Assembly (NCBI GenBank): GCA_034698045.1
Contig: JAQGAU010000801.1
Span: 1-23,798 of the forward strand
Origin: Paramacrobiotus richtersi
Taxonomy: Eukaryota > Tardigrada > Eutardigrada > Parachela > Macrobiotidae
Length of the DNA: 23,798 bases
Direction: 5' to 3'
A model generated the notes under the pieces. That model saw only the letters and a list, made by a program, of their open reading frames with translations. It was not told the DNA's origin and did not search any database. Below, piece by piece: positions 19,006 to 23,798 of the stretch. The translations under genes were made by a program, and so were the position numbers. Positions within the stretch are counted from its first letter, which is position 1; each line of letters starts with the position of its first letter.

Positions 19006-19776
19006 ATAAAATATTATTGTTTGCACAATGCGATGTCACTCACCGGCGTTTTTGATTTGTAGTTATATTAGTTTTCGGGACAGGTGCGTTTGTGAGACAG
19101 ATTATGGTATGTGTCTCAAGAAGGACTCTACATTAATTTTGTAGTACAACTTGCCGTAAAACAGACAAAACAAAATTACGAATTCCCCGGTTGTTTTGCA
19201 GCTACAAGCATACGATCTGCATATGACAAATGGAGAATACGTAAGTACATATTGCTACAATATTAAAATCCAGAATAAGCAATGGCCACTTTGTAATCAG
19301 ATAACCAGATACGTCTACGGATATTCACAGCATATTGCTGAAAATTAATATTGTATAACAGCTAGCGCACGCCCATCATTACTACTAAATCAGTATACTG
19401 TGTTACTACTATGTAATACGTCACCAACATGCATCAGAAACATTAATGATTTGTTGTAGGTATTTGTTACTTGCAGCGATAATTACCGAGGAAAGTTTAT
19501 GTGGAAAAAGAATGACGACCGAGATGCAGTAAGGATAGTAAATTTCCTGCACCAACGCAACAATCGTGGTTACCGGTTAAAAATGTAACCTGAGGCGCAA
19601 ATAAAAACTGTTGAAACCCCATGGAGTTTATAATGCATGTAGGATGCAAGGCCTAGCTATAAATCATTATTTATGATCAAAAAGGCACCTCCATTGTCCG
19701 ATAACGAGAAAGCTTTCTTGGTGGAAACGTTTCGCACCCCTCGACTGCAATGTCATAATTATTGATTCCTGAACAG

Positions 19777-21799
19777 ATCCAACAAAGGTCATCGGTGCTG
19801 CTGCATGTTGGGGCCGCCGCTGGAGCAGTAATCATTTTCTCGATTATCGGTTTTCTGATATACAGGTGAGTGCTCTGGAATGTGCTCCAGGGTTCTTTTA
19901 AAGATCTGTGGACACTGTTTCAAGTACTTTCTTATCCTTGTTAATAATGAAGGCAGCATTGTTTAGAAAATACAAAATGGAACAAGCGCTGAAAAATACA
20001 TGGTGGCGGGTTAACCTCGACGAAATAAAATTCCATGTGCGAGCCAACACTTCCAACCCGCGGTCACTGAAGATAGCCGAGCACACTTTTTCCGGTCAGA
20101 ATTGCTGTAACCATGCAGATTTGGAAATTGTAGGACGGCGATGAGGAAGCCACATGTTAGCCGTGGCATCCTATCAGGATCGTCCGGTAATGGTACGCGG
20201 TCTAAAACTGTCACACAAGACTGACGTCAGCCGGGACTTTCTCGTTTACTTAAGCAAGGTAAATAACGGGAAATTTTTTGTCTATGGCGGACAGTGCTCT
20301 TTGACTTGGTTCTCATTCTTGAACTAATAACATTTGTTACTTATGCTGTTAACAGCATCTTCCCTAGCTACACACCCTCACTCATGAAAACCTGAGCCGA
20401 GTGGTGGGAATATGTGTGGAGCCGAATCGTGAGGCAATATTGACAGAGTTTTGCTCAAAAGGCGGTTTAAATGATCTGCTGGGCAATGAGGATATGAACT
20501 TGGACTGGGGATTCCAGTCATCGCTAGTTACTGATCTAGTATCGGTAAGATGGCTCTACGCATGTGGCGATGTTGGCGACCTTTACGATATCGAATGCTG
20601 TCGATTTCATGTGTGATGATCAATAAAATTTGGGCTTTAGTTTTAACCAATACGTTGTCAACCGTTGTGAAAATTCACAGATTCGTGTCGTACTTCTAAA
20701 AATTTAATGTACACAAAAGAGATCGTTTTTGCGGACTGTGTCGATGCACAGAAATTTGAACATTACAGACCTGACAATGTGAGTGTAGTTTTTACTTACA
20801 CCAACCATGCATCGATCGTTTAAAATGTTGTTACTTTTTATTGTAGACATGTACAATGATTATACAGAAATATATGTAAGGAAAAAATGAAAAAAAGTGT
20901 CTTCTTACTTGCGCGCGTGCAGCATGGACGAGAACCCTATTATTATAATTAGTTAATACCTTTACTGCAATCCAGAGAGTTTATGTAGCTAATGTACACG
21001 ACCTTGATTTGTAGTTACAAAGGTCAATTCACTATGAAATTCCGAACGTATGACATATATTATATGTATTAATGAAAATTATTTGTATATTACTGCTTTA
21101 GTTTGGCGACCACATGATTATTCGTTCCGCGATCACTGGTTGTATAGTTATTTATATTTACTGATACCAATCGTGTGCCAGAGTTTGGGCTTCGTGCACA
21201 ACTCCTTCGTGTCTTCCCACGGTGATTTAAACAGCGGCAACTGTGTCATCGACAGTCGGTTCGAATTCAGTTTGAAGATTACCGATTATGCCTTCCCGGA
21301 GTTTCGCAACGCCTTTCTCTTGCATGTGACCACACCCGGTCAGGTTACTGATTACGGCGCCCTTTTGTGGCGCGCCCCGGAACTTCCCCGCAACGGGCTT
21401 CCACAGCCAAACGGCACAGAGAAGGGCGATATCTATGCCATAATTCTCTCGGAAATCGTGACCCGCCGTGAGCACCATCGCCGATCCACTAATACCGGAT
21501 TTTACTGTGGCGGAAATTATCCATCAAGTGACCAATGTCCAGGAGCCTCCGTTCCGCCGGCGGTGGCTAACATTATAAAAAGGTGCTGGGAAGAAGATTC
21601 GAAAGGTCGACCGACGGCACAAGAAGCACAGTCTTTGCTTAAAGAAAACGGCGTAGCGAAAGGCTCGGTTATGGATAATATAATAAGGAGGATGGAACAG
21701 TATGCTTCCAATCTGGAAGCTACAGTTGGGGATCGGACGAACGCCCTAATGGAGGAAAAGAAAAAAGCGGAAGAACGGCTGTATGAAATATTACCTTGA
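19777..21799 (+). pseudogene. Receptor guanylyl cyclase relative: transmembrane and kinase homology domain, ending at a stop
   Basis: Exons are 19777-19865 (helix GAAAGAVIIFSIIGFLIYR), 19967-20106, 20161-20258, 20368-20544 and 21182-21799. Introns with matched phases join them, including a 54-bp intron at 20107-20160 that removes an apparent stop. The product reads RKYKMEQALKNTWWRVNLDE, VASYQDRPVMVRGLKLSH, HENLSRVVGICVEPNREAIL, SSHGDLNSGNCVIDSRFEF, ITDYAFPEF, LLWRAPELP, KGDIYAIILSEI and CWEEDSKGRPTAQEAQ. This is the complete pseudokinase domain, with HGDLxxxN in place of the catalytic HRDLKxxN, as usual in this family. The dimerisation coil follows (RRMEQYASNLEATVGDRTNA, AEERLYEILP). TGA at 21797-21799 comes straight after ILP, where family members continue into the cyclase domain. 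The reading frame is otherwise clean, so this part has been or is under selection. Confidence 0.85.
20681..20778 (+). other. Coding-like segment with splice-type borders inside a 637-bp intron
   Basis: Between a TTCACAG acceptor and a GTGAGT donor, one frame is open and includes MYTKEIVFADCVDAQKF and EHYRPDN. Its incoming phase does not fit the preceding kinase-homology exon, so it is not an obvious extra exon of that gene. I do not recognise the peptide. It may be chance. Confidence 0.25.
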
Positions 21800-22076
21800 T
21801 ACGTGTATCGAATGCGCAGTAAGTACTAGTGGTTCTTGATTATGACCACAACAACAACATGTTGCATCCAAAAGTTTATACTGAACGTACGGAAGAAAAG
21901 AATTTCCCAGAAGTTTGACAACAGTACTATTGCAGCTAGAAGTTCTATATTTATTTACGGGATGTTAGAATGTATGTGTAAGACAGCCGATTCATTTTTA
22001 ACTATTATTCTGCACCGCATGATTTCATTTACTTCAATTGGTTGCAATTGCTGCAGTGCTAATGTTTAATTTTCAG

Positions 22077-23318
22077 AGCTGTGGCGGACGCGTTAAAATT
22101 GCAGGTCAACAAGTGCCCCCCTGAAGCATCTGAAATGGTAGTTAAAAGAAATTAATACTAGCACCTTTTCTATCCTTTGCCGCTTTAACGTTCAATGGGC
22201 TCCTTCGGTGGTTTATCCCTTTGTCCTGTTGTCAACAAAAAAAATGATGTATTATTGCTGTTAAAAGGTCACCATATACTTCAGCGACATAGTGGGCTTC
22301 ACGACGCTATCTGCAAAGAGCACAGCTTTCCAGGTTGTGGACATTCTTAACGATCTGTACGTGAGATTAAATTTAAATTTTCCAACAAAACTCCTCTTCT
22401 CTTATCAGGATAAAAAATACGTCGTTGGCAGTTATGTTGTAGTATGATTGGCTGAAACGAGTCCTTATTCTGTAACTATAAATCAGTTTCCCGTCAGAAC
22501 ATGGTTATATAATTATACATGGCTGTTGTGTTTTGGTATTTTATCAGGCTACTGTGCCGCTGGAGTTGTGGGTGTAAAAATTCCCCGATACTGCTTGTAA
22601 GTCGTAAACAATACTATATTTTTCTAATCGATACAACCTAGCTGCTGTTCATTGTGTACAAAATATCTAACCGGTTCGGCGAAACCGTGCAAATGGCTAA
22701 CAAAATGGAGTCAAGTTTGGCCAACGTACGTAAGCATAGTTCCAAATTACTCGGATAAAAAGTATTTATTTTCCAATTTTTTCGTTGCTAGTACGAACTA
22801 TCAACGGTGTTTTACTCTGTCACTGTAATGTTCATGACACAGTGATTCTATGTGCAATACTTAGTGTTAATACGCTGCCTTTTCTGTTAACTGCAAGATT
22901 ATACTACAGTTACTGTAGTACAGTATGTTGAATGTTGAGGTATGTATGAAGTAATAAAAAAATACTACAGTAAGTATACAAGAATAAAAATTTTTTTATA
23001 AAACGTGAAACCGGAAGGCGAACTATATGTACTGCGTACGTAGTTTTATCGACAAATGATTGCATATGCATGCTTAATTAGTGATGCGATGTCATATACT
23101 GTACGTATGTCATGATTTTGGGCTATTTTTGCATAGCTTCCAAAATTCAAATAAGCGAAACGATGAAAAAGATTTTGGACGAATTTAACGATGCTTTCGA
23201 AATGGACTTCCGCCACGCCCTTGAACTACCTAATAACAAATCAATTAATACCTACTGGCTACTAAAGGAGAAAAGTAAAGTGACTATGCAAATAACGGAA
23301 CCTCAAAGTCCTCAATAG
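22077..23318 (+). pseudogene. Decayed guanylyl cyclase catalytic domain exons
   Basis: These fragments continue the receptor gene. 22077-22137 reads AVADALKLQ...PPEASEM. 22268-22360 reads [20 protein letters not shown] and VVDILNDLY, keeping the first metal-binding Asp. After GTGAGA and CTTATCAG, about 22429-22475 reads [11 protein letters not shown] and a stop, where the family has KVETIGDSYVVVSGL; the guanine-selecting Glu and the second metal Asp are gone. 22548-22596 reads YCAAGVVGVKIPRYCL, but the preceding IGIHTG part is absent. About 22674-22728 reads FGETVQMANKMES, where the family has FGDTVNxxxRMES, so the transition-state Asn and Arg are replaced. 23137-23318 reads KIQISETMKKILDEF, then NTYWLLKEK and a tail to TAG. 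Splice sites remain near most pieces. This could not make cGMP. Confidence 0.8.
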
Positions 23319-23760
23319 ATGCGTCGCAGAAAATTGCGAACCAGATTGCTGCCATTCACCAGTTCCAGATTTTCCGTATAAAAAAGTACGAATATATGAA
23401 ACTTTCTGCCGTGGCTTTGCCGGTAAAATACGATCACTGCTTTGGGATCACAAATGTGTACGATGTTATGACTTTTATAGCACATTCCCAAAATTAGATT
23501 ACGTTCGTAACATTGTATATTAATAATGGCAATCACCATATATCTGTTATACAGAATATTATGATAAACAACGAACACAAAAGAGTCGCTGTACATGTAC
23601 AGTGTTATTTAGACAAGGGGTAAATACAGATACATTAATAGTTAAAATACCGAATGTACAGCAATAAGAACGCGACGAGGAAGATTAAAATAGCAGTAGC
23701 ATAAACGGTAACACAGTAACTCAGTGTTGTTCCGCTATCGAAAACGCGTCTCCCGCCCGC
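23319..23760. other. 3' flank of the cyclase relative, no gene seen
   Basis: AT-rich sequence after the last relic exon. The minus-strand open frame at 23312-23596 has no domain or signal and overlaps the relic's end. GC content rises sharply from about 23740. Confidence 0.45.
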
Positions 23761-23795
23761 TCCCGTCCCGCTAATGACCGGTCCCGTCCCGCTAA
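23761..23795. repeat. GC-rich tandem repeat at the window edge, period 21
   Basis: TCCCGTCCCGCTAA occurs at 23761-23774 and 23782-23795, and related CCCGCCCGC precedes it. The array probably continues beyond the window. The composition is very unlike the neighbouring DNA. Confidence 0.7.
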
Positions 23796-23798
23796 CCG

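Larger units (their letters stand above)
18512..19528 (+). pseudogene. Ligand-binding (ANF-receptor type) exons of the guanylyl cyclase relative, incomplete
   Basis: Four short segments match the type I periplasmic-binding-like ectodomain of receptor guanylyl cyclases, in the right order. From 18512 (after TTGTTTTAG): THLFLDLYNFTSVAVIYDDV, matching the family's LLxxFxWTxVAVIYDD. At 18661-18718 (between CGCAG and GTGTGT): ATDFTSLLLAVSSIQRFSR. At 19202-19240 (between TTTTGCAG and GTAAGT): LQAYDLHMTNGEY, matching the ALxLGMTNGDY motif. At 19460-19528 (after TTGTTGTAG, before GTAAGG): VFVTCSDNYRGKFMWKKNDD. Segments expected between the second and third, and between the fourth and the membrane, were not found. 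The first segment cannot be joined to the second in phase by sites I can see. This half of the protein is therefore incomplete or strongly diverged. Confidence 0.65.

Noticed and set aside
20142-20144. In-frame TGA within the kinase homology region
   Set aside because: A 54-bp intron at 20107-20160 removes it and joins GQNC to SVASYQDRP in the correct phase, giving the expected kinase-homology sequence.
1-23798. tRNA, rRNA, CRISPR arrays, bacterial operons
   Set aside because: None was seen. The intron-rich animal genes rule out a prokaryotic reading, and no cloverleaf or regular spacer array was found by eye.

Overview
This is eukaryotic genomic DNA from a small-intron animal. Genes are split by introns that are often only 45-170 bp, intergenic DNA is AT-rich, and the recognisable families are metazoan: receptor guanylyl cyclase, Pax paired domain, gustatory-type receptor, multi-C-type-lectin protein and secreted leucine-rich protein. 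The F-box protein carries an N-terminal block that I associate, from memory only, with an expanded tardigrade family. My best guess is a tardigrade, otherwise another ecdysozoan.

Layout. 1-778 (+): 3' end of a gustatory-receptor-like gene. 779-2790: no recognised gene, plus a diverged tandem duplication. 2794-3007 (-): one paired-domain exon closest to Pox neuro, with good splice sites but disturbed codons. 3601-4520: an unidentified unit bounded by a 28-bp direct repeat. 4820-5753: weak candidate exons on both strands. 6690-7503: coding-like but unresolved sequence. 7505-9290 (-): a three-exon, 505-codon F-box gene, the cleanest gene in the window. 10422-10980 (+): a valyl-tRNA synthetase remnant in which an internal catalytic segment sits directly beside the C-terminal coil. 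11131-11924 (-): a membrane protein with a glycosylated, Cys-containing loop. 12215-12658 (-): a small secreted LRR protein in one exon. 12659-16150: gene-poor, with a cluster of CCGGACA palindromes. 16155-18055 (-): at least four tandem C-type lectin domains with frame breaks in most of them. 18512-23318 (+): a receptor guanylyl cyclase relative.

The most interesting locus is the last. Its exons run in the right order: ligand-binding fragments, transmembrane helix, a nearly complete kinase homology domain and the dimerisation coil. A stop follows ILP at the end of the coil. Downstream cyclase exons are still recognisable but have lost most catalytic residues. It is either a dying gene or a receptor reduced to a pseudokinase without a cyclase.

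The genes shown here do not form an operon or obvious pathway. A recurring theme is well-conserved coding sequence interrupted by single-base frame changes (Pax exon, lectin gene, membrane protein). That means either a pseudogene-rich duplicated region or leftover indel errors in the assembly, and this should be settled before reading much into any one break.
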